From positions 1 to 46,072 of the forward strand of contig CAKMKG010000049.1 of assembly GCA_927441425.1 (NCBI GenBank): a DNA stretch of 46,072 nucleotides, read 5' to 3'. Both the position numbers and the translations under genes were made by a program. The notes under the pieces were generated by a model. The model was given only the letters and a program-made list of their open reading frames with translations. It ran no database searches and was not told where the DNA came from. Source of the stretch: an uncultured Bacillota bacterium (lineage in GTDB: Bacteria; Bacillota; Clostridia; Peptostreptococcales; Anaerovoracaceae). Of this stretch, positions 7,301-15,690 are shown one piece after another (position 1 is the first letter of the stretch; every line of letters starts with the position of its first letter).

Positions 7301-7400
7301 AAAATTTTCCCCCCTGTATTTAATCCCAATAAGTTATGATTATTATTAACATATTATTTGGCTCTTGTCAAATAATGTATTTACTTAAGTAAAAAAGTGA

Positions 7401-7457
7401 GGACGGCAGATTTTGCTGTAGGCAAAAGATGCTAAGTCCGTGATGGACATTGCTATC
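7401..7457 (+). repeat. Hairpin-rich dispersed repeat, copy D (3' fragment)
   Basis: Only the last hairpin and tail remain: GGACGGCAGATTTTGC, then GGCAAAAGATGC and a diverged tail TCCGTGATGGACATTG. It is followed by AT-rich DNA up to the small membrane protein gene. Confidence 0.65.
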
Positions 7458-7610
7458 AAGATGTATATATCACATATTCTTATTGTAATTAATAACTGGT
7501 AACATTAAAATGTAATTATGAAAAATCATTTGTTAATCAACTGGGGACGTCAATCGTATTCAGTTGATTTTTTTAATGGATTGTTATTCAATTCGAAAGG
7601 AGAAATTCTA

Positions 7611-7757
7611 ATGAAAAACCCAACACTTTTCTCAAAACTTTTAGAATGGCAAGTATATACATCAATTCCCTTTATTGTGGCATCAATTTTAATTTCAATA
7701 TTAATGGCTTATTACTTATACAAACTTAAAAAGAACAGTGATTATATTTTAAATTGA
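7611..7757 (+). CDS. 48-residue membrane protein
   Basis: A short amphipathic N-terminus, one transmembrane helix of about 24 residues (IPFIVASILISILMAYYLY) and a Lys-rich C-terminal tail. The ATG is preceded by AAAGGAG at 8 nt. The frame is open further upstream to 7518, but without a binding site. No family recognised. Confidence 0.55.
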   Translation: MKNPTLFSKLLEWQVYTSIPFIVASILISILMAYYLYKLKKNSDYILN

Positions 7758-7759
7758 AA

Positions 7760-7846
7760 ATGTATGAATTCGAAAAAAACAATCCGGAAAAACCTTTCAG
7801 CGAATTAATTAATGAACGATATGCTTTTATTAGAGTTAAATTTTAA
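7760..7846 (+). CDS. Possible 28-residue ORF
   Basis: An ATG-TAA frame of 28 charged residues (MYEFEKNNPEKPF, ELINERYAFIRVKF) between two small membrane protein genes. There is no ribosome binding site. It may be spurious or the remnant of a longer gene. Confidence 0.15.
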   Translation: MYEFEKNNPEKPFSELINERYAFIRVKF

Positions 7847-7865
7847 TATGAATTGAGGTAGCCTA

Positions 7866-8057
7866 ATGATAGATTTTATTTTAGATGTTGACAGAAAAAC
7901 TTTTGAAATAGCATTAATAATTCTAGCAGCAATGACCTTTATATCTTTCATTTCTCTGATATACATACAGCATATTTTATATGTTCATAAGGAGAATCAA
8001 GTAAAAATGAAAAATCTTATGGAAGAAATAATCTTTCATCTTAAACAGAAGGAATAA
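7866..8057 (+). CDS. 63-residue membrane protein with charged tail
   Basis: A short acidic N-terminus, one transmembrane helix (about 15-40) and a C-terminal amphipathic helix with Lys/Glu repeats. GAGG lies 8 nt before the ATG. With the gene at 7611 it forms a pair of bitopic small proteins of unknown role. No family recognised. Confidence 0.55.
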   Translation: MIDFILDVDRKTFEIALIILAAMTFISFISLIYIQHILYVHKENQVKMKNLMEEIIFHLKQKE

Positions 8058-8151
8058 TCACTACTGCCTGATAAAAGTCCTCTTCTTTCAAGCGCGTTTA
8101 GGTAAAATATTTGTTATATTTAATCATTAGATGTATTTGGTGAGGTTGTAT

Positions 8152-8694
8152 ATGAAAATGATTTTTTTAGTAGACGGAGATAATAATATTAATGATGGTT
8201 TATCTGGAATAGATATGCTTTCACAAGAAGATAATGTTTTAATCTTTCATCAAAAGGGAGCAGCTCTTACAAAAATTAAGACCAAAACAGAGAAATCTAA
8301 AGCGGAAATTAAGTTTATTGAAAGCGCTAAGAGTGGTAAGAACTCAATCGACTTTCAAATCATTGCTGAATTAGGGGTTTTGATTGGTAAACAGGAGGTA
8401 GAGTTTGCATATATAATCAGCCATGATAAAGGGTATGATGTGCCTATCGCCGCACTAAAAAAGCGGTATTCTAAAACATTTAAGGATATTGACCTCAGAG
8501 ATTCAATTGAAAAGTGTTTACAACTTCCATTTGTGCTTAAGGCAACGACAAAGAACGAGTTAAGCTCTGCTCTCATAAAAGAGTATGGTGCTCATGGCAG
8601 CCTAATTTATAATCATATAAAGTCAATCTTTACAAAACCGATCGATACAAAGAGCATTGATGAAGATGCCAAACTCTATGGTGAGCAAGAATAA
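8152..8694 (+). CDS. PIN/NYN-like RNase domain protein
   Basis: About 180 residues. The pattern fits a PIN/NYN-like metal-dependent nuclease fold: an N-terminal beta strand ending in VDGDN (acidic residues 8 and 10), a central NSIDFQIIAELG with an Asp before a helix, and IISHDKGYDVPI, the S-x-D-x-G-Y/F-D motif typical of NYN proteins. These residues would bind catalytic Mg/Mn for RNA cleavage. The C-terminal 60 residues are helical. The start is the ATG after GGTGAGG; the ATG at 8131 has no binding site. No antitoxin-like partner is evident, but the next ORF overlaps its 3' end. Function is inferred from motifs only. Confidence 0.65.
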   Translation: MKMIFLVDGDNNINDGLSGIDMLSQEDNVLIFHQKGAALTKIKTKTEKSKAEIKFIESAKSGKNSIDFQIIAELGVLIGKQEVEFAYIISHDKGYDVPIAALKKRYSKTFKDIDLRDSIEKCLQLPFVLKATTKNELSSALIKEYGAHGSLIYNHIKSIFTKPIDTKSIDEDAKLYGEQE

Positions 8695-8812
8695 TTCGTA
8701 CACAATATTAAATGAAATGTATCAGTTAAGTAATGAGACATCCTTTCATGATACAGCGGAACTTTTATGGACATATATCAGTCAAAGAATAAACTACTTA
8801 ATGGGGGGATAA
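8666..8812 (+). CDS. Possible 48-residue ORF overlapping the PIN/NYN-like gene
   Basis: Starts inside the last 29 nt of the PIN/NYN-like gene in another frame and ends 3 nt before the SLH gene. The predicted product is partly helical (ELLWTYISQRINYLMGG). There is no clear binding site, so it would need translational coupling. If real, it is a candidate small partner of the nuclease. Confidence 0.3.
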   Translation: MPNSMVSKNNSYTILNEMYQLSNETSFHDTAELLWTYISQRINYLMGG

Positions 8813-8815
8813 GAA

Positions 8816-9475
8816 ATGAAACTTAAAATTAAAATGATTACATTAACCGTAGTCATATTATTATCTATGACAGGTCAAAGTTTTGCCGCCGCAAGTCCTT
8901 TTACGGATATCAATGATACAATATCAAAGGATAAGCTTATTGAACTATATGAAGACGGTGTAATAAAAGGAATTGGAAATGGATTATTTAATCCTGATGG
9001 AACCTTAACCGCCGCGCAGGGAGTGCAGCTGATCGTAAACGCGTTTGATATCAGTCTCGCCGCCATCAGTTTTATTAAGGCTCCACAGGCAACAGACTGG
9101 TTTAATAATGCAAACGACAATGCCTGGTATGCGGACGCATTGATTAGAGCAGGTGCAAACAGCATCGGATTGCCAGCTGATTTAGATCCAAATGCAAAGT
9201 GGACCAAAGAAGACTTTACCTATTATTTGGTCATGGCAATGGAATCTCGTTATCATATGCCTGTAACCGATCTGATGTATATCGAAGCTGCAGATGAATC
9301 CGAAATGACGACTGCATATACGAGTGTACTCCAAAAAAGCATGAAGTACGGCATTACTGCGTTGGATCAGGATAATAAATTCTATCCGAAAAAACAACTT
9401 ACAAGAGCAGAAGCTGCTGAAATGATCTATAGCGGTCGTACGTTAGTTGCAGAAATGAAACTGGAAGTAAAATAA
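8816..9475 (+). CDS. Secreted SLH-domain protein
   Basis: 219 residues with a Sec signal peptide (positive MKLKIK, hydrophobic core, cleavage near SFA-AA at about 25). The mature part has SLH-like motifs: FTDIND, LIELYEDGVIKGIGNGLFNPDGTLTAAQ (the ground pattern G-x-G-x-G-x-F-x-P), a middle degenerate unit (WYADALIRAGANSIG) and a last unit ending KFYPKKQLTRAEAAEMI. SLH domains bind pyruvylated secondary wall polymers, so this is probably a small S-layer-associated protein. GGGGGGAT is its binding site. A shared bidirectional terminator separates it from the convergent large SLH protein. Confidence 0.85.
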   Translation: MKLKIKMITLTVVILLSMTGQSFAAASPFTDINDTISKDKLIELYEDGVIKGIGNGLFNPDGTLTAAQGVQLIVNAFDISLAAISFIKAPQATDWFNNANDNAWYADALIRAGANSIGLPADLDPNAKWTKEDFTYYLVMAMESRYHMPVTDLMYIEAADESEMTTAYTSVLQKSMKYGITALDQDNKFYPKKQLTRAEAAEMIYSGRTLVAEMKLEVK

Positions 9476-9491
9476 GTATCCCGTCAGATCT

Positions 9492-9522
9492 AAAATGGAC
9501 CCTATAATGTAGGGTCCATTTT
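9492..9522. terminator. Bidirectional terminator between two convergent SLH genes
   Basis: A perfect 13-bp stem, AAAATGGACCCTA / TAGGGTCCATTTT, with a 5-nt loop. A and T flanks on either side let it work in both directions. Confidence 0.9.
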
Positions 9523-9575
9523 ATCGCGACAGGGTATTATTTTATTCGTATCGCTGGTCTTAATCCTGGTTCATT

Positions 9576-12500
9576 TTAATCGGAGAGCAGCTTATACAAT
9601 ACCTGCGCCATTTCTCCACGAGTTGTGTAGGCTGTCGGTGAAAGCTTGTTGTTGCTTCCGGATACAATTCCTTTGCCCACCAGCGCTGCAGCAGCTTCCT
9701 TTGACCACTTTGCGATCTGCGCTGAATCATCAAAGGCATTTAAGCCAGTCTCGGAATTGCTTTTATCCTCAAGCTCTCCCATGATTTTTAATCCGTTATA
9801 AAGCATCGTAAACATTTCCTGTCGTGTGATCTCACGATCCGGTGCAAAGAGATTACTTCCTATGCCCTTCGTAATGCCCATGGTTTTTGCCGCCAGAATA
9901 TAATTCGTATACCAGGTATCCCCGGCATCGCTGAAATTGTCCTTACCGGAAAGTCCCTGCCCTTGTTCGGGAACAATGCCATAAGCACGCAGGAACATGG
10001 TGATGAATTGCGCTCTTGTCAGTTTTTGACCCGGCCCGAAGGTTGCCTCATCCAGTCCGGTCACAATGCCCCGGGCCGCCGTGAACACTGCAGCTTTCTC
10101 ATACCAGGCACCTTTTACCACATCATTAAATTCGATTGGATTATAGCCTATGACGAAGTTGGAGAAATGTCCGGTTTTAAAAACAACTGTGCCGGTTTCG
10201 GCCGAATAGCTTCCTCGCACTGTTTTTAGTGTTCCGTCATCACCCAAATAATAAACTACCACCGCATCGGGGTTTTCACCGACTTTTAGTGTATAGGGAA
10301 CGACAACTGTTGCATAACCGCCTTTGAAGTCGGAGATCAGCCCGCTCCCTGCCGTTACGCTGAAATCGTAAACCGGCCTTCCGGCTAGTTTCTCCTGATC
10401 CTCTGTTGAAAGCTTCTTTGTGTCAATGATTCCAACTGATATACGAATGGTATCGCTGCTTTCCGATGCATCGCAAATGGCGTCTATGGCCTTGTCGTCA
10501 AAACGGACGGAGGCGATCGGCGCTGTAATCTTCATGCCGGCATCAGTTTTATCCGCTACCTGCTGCAATGATTGTCTGGGTATGGTCACTTCTGTATCAG
10601 AAACTTTCTGTCCGGCAATCTTGATTTCAATGTCATCCTGCCCATCCGCCGCATCTTTCGCTAAGGCTTTCTCCAGAATTGCATCAAAGATTTCTTCGGT
10701 AGCATTGGCGGTCAGAACGTTTCCGTTTGTATTCGGTATAACTTCCATTCCAGTTGTTGTATTGCCTGCTGCAGCAATTTGGTATACCGGAGGCACGGTG
10801 GGTTCCTTTCCGCCCCCGCCGCTTCCGCTCGAGGCTTTCGGCGCTGCACTAACCACTGCCGAAAAATTGCTGAAGTAAATATTATGACCTGATTTTACGG
10901 CAAAGTAGTATGTGGTGCCGTTGCTCAAACCGGTTATGGTTTTAGAAGTGGCATTCCAGACACCCGTGGTGCTTCCACCCGTAACCGCATCCGGGTTGAC
11001 GGAATAGCTGATTGTATAATAGGCATCATTTACACTGTTCCAGCTTAAGGCAACCGATCCGTTTCCGGCTGCAGCCGTAAGCCCCGTCGGTACGGGTGGC
11101 GTCTCATTGTCGCTGATTTCGATTTGGATGGGATTGCTGCCGCTTATGGTTATTCCACCTACAGGATCTGTTAAGGTAACATAAAAATCCAAATAACCGT
11201 TATAGGTACCGTCCTCATAGATGGTATACGGTATATATTTAATTCCATCTTCCCCGTCAGCCCAGTTCACCGTACCGCTGGCAGCCAGATAATGGGTTCC
11301 GGAAACTGCAGAGCCGTTGTTGAAAGCATAATCCACAGATGCAGCTCCCGCGCTGCCTCCGGTTCGCTCCAGCCCGATTCCCGTAAGCTCCGTATGGTTT
11401 CCTTCATAGGTTCCGATTCCACCCGCCACAAAGCTGACAGTCCCCGGATTGGTCGGTATTTTTACCCACACGGAAGCCGAAGTCGTACCTGCGCCAACAT
11501 CGCCTGCAGCATAAAAGGTACGATACCCGCCTTTCGTGGTCACGGCCTCATAGTCCACGGATGATTTCTCCACTCCGTTAATGTGTAAGTACCGGTTGGC
11601 AGCGGCTGAAACAACACCATCTATGGTGATTTGGCCGCCGTCATAGGCAGCAGGCCCGGGACCGGTCGTCGTCACATTCCCTTTGACGGTAATTGGGCTC
11701 CCAATTGCAAGCAAGGCATACCCGCCGTTCCCTGTAACGAAAGCATTTCCGTCAACAGTGACAGAGCCTGTTCCCCCCGAGTAAACAGCTTCATCCGTTC
11801 CTGTGACATTTCCCCCAACGGTAATCGTACTGTCATAGGCGCTCGCTCCCTCATCGCCATTGATTCCGCCGGTTAAATCTCCCGTTACATTGATGATGCT
11901 GTTTGATTGCGCATAGGCGCCTTTCCAATAAAGCGCCGTTACATTGCCGTCTACCTCTACCGTACCGTTTGAGGGAGCATAAACTCCGTAAATCGTACCG
12001 GTCACATCTCCTGTGATTTCGATTGTCCCGTTAGCAGTGTAAGCCCCCGCATTATATCCTGTCACATCCCCGGAAATGCGGATGGTCCCGCCATTTGCAA
12101 AAGCACCGAAGACCCCTTGACTAAAATTTCCACCGGTCGCCACTGCACTGCCGGTTATATTGATCGTACCCCCTGCTCCGGTATATACGGCTGCTTTCTG
12201 ATCCAAGGCGGCGGACACCGTCAGGCTCCCGTCACCGTCGGCATCCGAAATGGTTAAGCTTCCGTTGACTGCTTTCAGGCCGTGATCAATGTCCGCATTT
12301 ATAGCCAGATCATACCCATTCAAGTCAATGGTTAAATCCTTATTGCTGTCTACAGAAATACTATGATTGTAGGTCAGGTCCTGCAGCAGCTTGATGGTTT
12401 TTGTTTGGCCCGCACCGACAGCCGCCAGGGCATCCTGCAGTGTCGCATAACCGGTACCTTCTATCTCCGCAGCTGACGGCAGCTTCACCCAAACAGTGGA

Positions 12501-13583
12501 TGGATTCACGCCGCCACCTCCAGCATTGTAGTAGGTGCGATATTGCGCCTTGGTGGTTACCGCTTCATAGTTAAGAATTGTTTTCCCTACTCCGTTAACA
12601 TATGCATAACGGTTAGGAGTAGCAGTAACGGTACCATCTATTGTTATTTCTCCACCATTATTTACGGTAGGACCATTCCCGGTGGTTACTACATTACCCC
12701 GCACAATAATCGTGCTGCTATTGGCACGCACAACAAATCCATTGTTGAGGGTAACCGACGCATTTCCCTCGATAGTGACTGTGCTCCCCGACTCAGCAGC
12801 AGCAGCCTCAAATGACCCGCTGACATCCCCTCCAATATGAATCGTACTGTTAGACACAGCTGCGACTCCGGAACTGCTATCGGTGCCGCCGGTTGCATTC
12901 CCAGTTATATTTACAGTGCTGTTTGTATCCGCTTGCACCGCTTGAAGACTGCCTGCGATTGCACTGCCGGTTATATTGATCGTACCGTTTGATGCAAAAG
13001 CGCCGTAGATGTCTCCGGTCACAGTTCCGGTAATATAGAGCAGTCCGCCGTTATCAGCTTGAACGCCAACATGACATCCCTCCACATCCCCCGTAATATG
13101 GATCGTTCCGTCGTTGGCCCAGACTCCTATCGCATTAATAGCTCCGCCGGTCGCCGTTGCGTCACCTGTTATATCAATAAATCCCCCTGCTCCGGAATAT
13201 ACGGCGGCTTTCTGATCCACGGCCGAGGTCACCATCAGCTTTCCGCCACCAACAACTTCATCCGAGATGGTTAGGCTGCCGCTGATCGCTTTCAGTCCGT
13301 GATCAATGTCCGCATTTATAGCCAGATCATACCCATTCAAGTCAATGGTTAAATCCTTATTGCTGTCTACAGAAATACTATGATTGTAGGTAATATCCTG
13401 CAGCAGAATGATGGTTTTTGTTTGGCCTGCACCGACAGCCGTCAGGGCATCCTGCAGTGTCGCATAACCGGTACCTTCTATCTGGCAGGCATCCCCGTCC
13501 GCATAGGATACCGCTGTCCATCCGGCGGATGCGATCCAGATCAGCATTGCCAGAGCCAGACAGGGTAAAAATCTTTTATACAT
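9576..13583 (-). CDS. Large SLH-anchored surface protein with duplicated beta-helix region, Calx-beta and FnIII domains
   Basis: 1335 residues. Order: signal peptide (1-29); repeat unit 1 (about 33-371) and repeat unit 2 (about 372-705), each starting IEGTGYATLQDAL and made of many short strands such as GTINITGS, TVNITGNATG, TIHIGGDVSG, typical of a parallel beta-helix; a Calx-beta-like domain (about 710-825, ending IEISDNE); a fibronectin type III domain (about 826-914); an unassigned alpha/beta region; and three SLH motifs (about 1150-1335) for wall-polymer attachment. The two units are 339 codons apart and nearly identical in DNA over about 80 bp around 12289 and 13309. It may be an adhesin or glycan-binding protein; ligand unknown. 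GGAGGAAT of this gene lies within the end of the upstream gene, so the two are co-translated. Confidence 0.85.
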   Translation of the reverse strand: MYKRFLPCLALAMLIWIASAGWTAVSYADGDACQIEGTGYATLQDALTAVGAGQTKTIILLQDITYNHSISVDSNKDLTIDLNGYDLAINADIDHGLKAISGSLTISDEVVGGGKLMVTSAVDQKAAVYSGAGGFIDITGDATATGGAINAIGVWANDGTIHITGDVEGCHVGVQADNGGLLYITGTVTGDIYGAFASNGTINITGSAIAGSLQAVQADTNSTVNITGNATGGTDSSSGVAAVSNSTIHIGGDVSGSFEAAAAESGSTVTIEGNASVTLNNGFVVRANSSTIIVRGNVVTTGNGPTVNNGGEITIDGTVTATPNRYAYVNGVGKTILNYEAVTTKAQYRTYYNAGGGGVNPSTVWVKLPSAAEIEGTGYATLQDALAAVGAGQTKTIKLLQDLTYNHSISVDSNKDLTIDLNGYDLAINADIDHGLKAVNGSLTISDADGDGSLTVSAALDQKAAVYTGAGGTINITGSAVATGGNFSQGVFGAFANGGTIRISGDVTGYNAGAYTANGTIEITGDVTGTIYGVYAPSNGTVEVDGNVTALYWKGAYAQSNSIINVTGDLTGGINGDEGASAYDSTITVGGNVTGTDEAVYSGGTGSVTVDGNAFVTGNGGYALLAIGSPITVKGNVTTTGPGPAAYDGGQITIDGVVSAAANRYLHINGVEKSSVDYEAVTTKGGYRTFYAAGDVGAGTTSASVWVKIPTNPGTVSFVAGGIGTYEGNHTELTGIGLERTGGSAGAASVDYAFNNGSAVSGTHYLAASGTVNWADGEDGIKYIPYTIYEDGTYNGYLDFYVTLTDPVGGITISGSNPIQIEISDNETPPVPTGLTAAAGNGSVALSWNSVNDAYYTISYSVNPDAVTGGSTTGVWNATSKTITGLSNGTTYYFAVKSGHNIYFSNFSAVVSAAPKASSGSGGGGKEPTVPPVYQIAAAGNTTTGMEVIPNTNGNVLTANATEEIFDAILEKALAKDAADGQDDIEIKIAGQKVSDTEVTIPRQSLQQVADKTDAGMKITAPIASVRFDDKAIDAICDASESSDTIRISVGIIDTKKLSTEDQEKLAGRPVYDFSVTAGSGLISDFKGGYATVVVPYTLKVGENPDAVVVYYLGDDGTLKTVRGSYSAETGTVVFKTGHFSNFVIGYNPIEFNDVVKGAWYEKAAVFTAARGIVTGLDEATFGPGQKLTRAQFITMFLRAYGIVPEQGQGLSGKDNFSDAGDTWYTNYILAAKTMGITKGIGSNLFAPDREITRQEMFTMLYNGLKIMGELEDKSNSETGLNAFDDSAQIAKWSKEAAAALVGKGIVSGSNNKLSPTAYTTRGEMAQVLYKLLSD

Positions 13584-13585
13584 TC

Positions 13586-13888
13586 TTATTCCTCCATTTC
13601 AATAATTAATTTTTTTGAGAATACTTCACTCAATTCCGCAATCACATCCCTCACAGCAGTTTCATCTTCTAAGGTGCCTACATACATCTTCTTATCCGTG
13701 CAGATCTCCAGCTCAGAATAAGCCTCTGGCTTCTTTGTAATACAAAGGGAGATCAGCTCATCGTCATGAATCACCACTTCGTTGTTTTTCAATCGCTCTG
13801 ATGACAATCTGATGGTTTTTCCAGAAAAAGAAAGTTCACAGCGTGCAGTTTCAAAAAAACCTGTTCTGATTTTTATTGCATATGACAT
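13586..13888 (-). CDS. Small protein preceding the large SLH protein, unknown
   Basis: About 100 residues, without a signal peptide or membrane segment. The pattern is a beta-rich N-terminal half (YAIKIRTGFFETARCELSFSGKTIRLS) and a C-terminal helix (VRDVIAELSEVFSKKLIIE). It resembles a PH-like or other small intracellular domain but I cannot name it. Three consecutive ATGs follow GAGGTG; the third (13888) has the best spacing. It stops 2 nt before the SLH gene and is clearly its operon partner. Confidence 0.65.
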   Translation of the reverse strand: MSYAIKIRTGFFETARCELSFSGKTIRLSSERLKNNEVVIHDDELISLCITKKPEAYSELEICTDKKMYVGTLEDETAVRDVIAELSEVFSKKLIIEMEE

Positions 13889-13936
13889 CATCATCACCTC
13901 TGTAACTAGCATTGTACAGGATTTCTCCCCTTAATA

Positions 13937-13965
13937 ATTGTCTCTGTCGGGTTTGTCATTGACAA
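13937..13965 (-). promoter_or_regulatory. Candidate promoter of the SLH operon
   Basis: On the minus strand, TTGTCA (13960-13965), a 17-bp spacer and GACAAT (13937-13942). The -35 box lies within the inverted repeat at 13951-13967, suggesting repression by a bound protein. Confidence 0.4.
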
Positions 13966-13988
13966 ACAGCAGTCATGATTCGTGACTG
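13951..13988. promoter_or_regulatory. Two inverted repeats in a divergent control region
   Basis: GTTTGTCA-T-TGACAAAC (13951-13967, perfect 8-bp arms) and CAGTCA-N7-TGACTG (13970-13988) sit between the HTH regulator and the SLH operon. They are likely operators for the adjacent regulator or another dimeric protein. Confidence 0.5.
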
Positions 13989-13993
13989 AATGG

Positions 13994-14022
13994 TTGCAGG
14001 CGATAAGGAATACTGGTATAAT
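13994..14022 (+). promoter_or_regulatory. Promoter of the HTH regulator gene
   Basis: TTGCAG (13994-13999), a 17-bp spacer ending in TGG, and TATAAT (14017-14022); predicted start about 28 nt before the ATG. Confidence 0.65.
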
Positions 14023-14055
14023 TTTACTGATGAATTTAGATTGGGGTGAAATAGT

Positions 14056-15600
14056 ATGGAATTTTCGAAGAAGCTCGACTTTCTGATGAATATCACAAGA
14101 ACAACCAACAGTGCTCTGGCACTCTATACTTCCTTAGATGCTTCCTATATCAGCAGGCTCCGAAGCGGCAGTCGCAGACCGGTGGAAGGCAGCGGCTATC
14201 TGAAAGCCATGGCTGATTACTTCTCCAGGCACTGCGGTGATGACATAAAAAAAGCCGCAATCAGCGACATCATGAACAACCCTGCTATCAAGACATATTC
14301 TTCCGGTAAAATTTCCGCAAACATTCATCAGTGGCTTGTTCAACCGCATAAAGAGGAAGGCCTGCCAATCGAAGGGTTTCTGCGGAGTCTGTCCGATTTC
14401 AACTTAAAGAAAACACCTGTGCCAAGACTTGGTGCAGAATTTACAATCCCTACAGGTTCATCCGTATCCACGGAAGCCTTCTACGGCATAGAAGGCAAGC
14501 GGGAGGCAGTGATTGCTTTCCTGATGCAAGTAATTTCCCAGTCAGCACCGCGAACGCTTTATTTGTATAGCGATGAAGAATTAAGCTGGCTAAGCGGCAG
14601 CCGCGAATTTCTCTCCAGATGGGCGATGCTGCTTTCACTAGCGATCCAGAAGGGCAATAAGATAAAAATCATTCATACCGTAAGCCGCAACATCGATGAA
14701 ATGATCACAGCGATCAGCGAATGGCTCCCTATCTACATGTCCGGTGCGATTGAGCCTTATTATTATCCAAGACTCAGAGACGGTATTTATAAACGAACCT
14801 TATTTCTCGCACCCAATACGACCGCTGTCGTATCACATTCCATTTCAGACCGTACAGCGGAAAATGTAAATTTTTTAATTAAAGACGAGGCTGTCATTCA
14901 CGCGCTGACGAAAGAGTTTCATGATTATCTGGCCATTTGCCGTCCTTTAATGCGGATATTCACGCCGGCAAGCAAGAAAGAATATTTCTCCTTATTGTCG
15001 GAATTTGAGAATGAATCCGCGAATGCAATCGTCAATAATGAATCCCTGCCCTTATCAACCTTGCCTGAAGAAGCGGCGGCAAGTATTCTTGCACGGGCTG
15101 AGTTGGACCAAGAAGAGAAGGCAGGCGTCTTTCAGTATTATAAGTTGCGTGCTGAGGCTTTTAAGGAATCTATTATGAAAAATAAAGTCTATCATATTAT
15201 CAGGCTTGCCGATATCGACATGCTCCAAAACCATGAAATCCGGATTGCCTTTTCGGACATGCTCACCTTGGAAAATATGATGTATACCACAGAAGAGTAT
15301 CTGCTTCATATTAAAAACGTCATCTCTTTACTTGAATCTTCAGATCTTTTTGAAGTCTATATCGCAAAGGAAAAAGAGTATGCGGGCTATATGGTATATG
15401 CGAAGGAAGATATTGGTGTTCTAGTCGCGAAAGCAGCGGCGCCTTCCGTCATCTTTGCGATCAATGAATCCAGCATGACAGCTGCTTTTTGGGATTATCT
15501 GAGCAAAAAGACCGCTGCTGCTTCTGTCAAGAAAAAAGATGTCATCGCGACGCTGAAAGGATATTGTGAGCAGCTCGGCTCCTATTATCATTACAATTGA
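14056..15600 (+). CDS. HTH-domain regulator with large C-terminal sensor-like region
   Basis: 514 residues. The first about 60 residues form an XRE-like helix-turn-helix (recognition part near TSLDASYISRLRSGSRRP). The remaining 450 residues are an unassigned alpha/beta region with no membrane segment, and may sense a ligand or partner. It is divergent from the SLH operon with two inverted repeats between, so regulating that operon and itself is the simplest role. Binding site GGGGTGA. The family occurs in Clostridia as uncharacterised transcriptional regulators; I know of no assigned effector. Confidence 0.65.
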   Translation: MEFSKKLDFLMNITRTTNSALALYTSLDASYISRLRSGSRRPVEGSGYLKAMADYFSRHCGDDIKKAAISDIMNNPAIKTYSSGKISANIHQWLVQPHKEEGLPIEGFLRSLSDFNLKKTPVPRLGAEFTIPTGSSVSTEAFYGIEGKREAVIAFLMQVISQSAPRTLYLYSDEELSWLSGSREFLSRWAMLLSLAIQKGNKIKIIHTVSRNIDEMITAISEWLPIYMSGAIEPYYYPRLRDGIYKRTLFLAPNTTAVVSHSISDRTAENVNFLIKDEAVIHALTKEFHDYLAICRPLMRIFTPASKKEYFSLLSEFENESANAIVNNESLPLSTLPEEAAASILARAELDQEEKAGVFQYYKLRAEAFKESIMKNKVYHIIRLADIDMLQNHEIRIAFSDMLTLENMMYTTEEYLLHIKNVISLLESSDLFEVYIAKEKEYAGYMVYAKEDIGVLVAKAAAPSVIFAINESSMTAAFWDYLSKKTAAASVKKKDVIATLKGYCEQLGSYYHYN

Positions 15601-15627
15601 ATCGCTCCCTGATTTTTTCGGCAGAAG

Positions 15628-15686
15628 AATAGCCTTAACCGGATCCAACAGAGTAACTTTAAGATGCATAATTCGGTAAGGCTATT
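15628..15686. terminator. Long-loop inverted repeat between convergent genes
   Basis: AATAGCCTTA (15628-15637) pairs with TAAGGCTATT (15677-15686), with CCG/CGG extending it, around a 30-40-nt loop. It lies between the HTH regulator and FAH genes and is probably a weak terminator; there is no long U run. Confidence 0.4.
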
Positions 15687-15690
15687 GATG

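Noticed and set aside
4466..7457. CRISPR array
   Set aside because: Copies are few, unevenly spaced (about 700, 1800 and 400 bp), and of different lengths; no unique spacers or cas genes.
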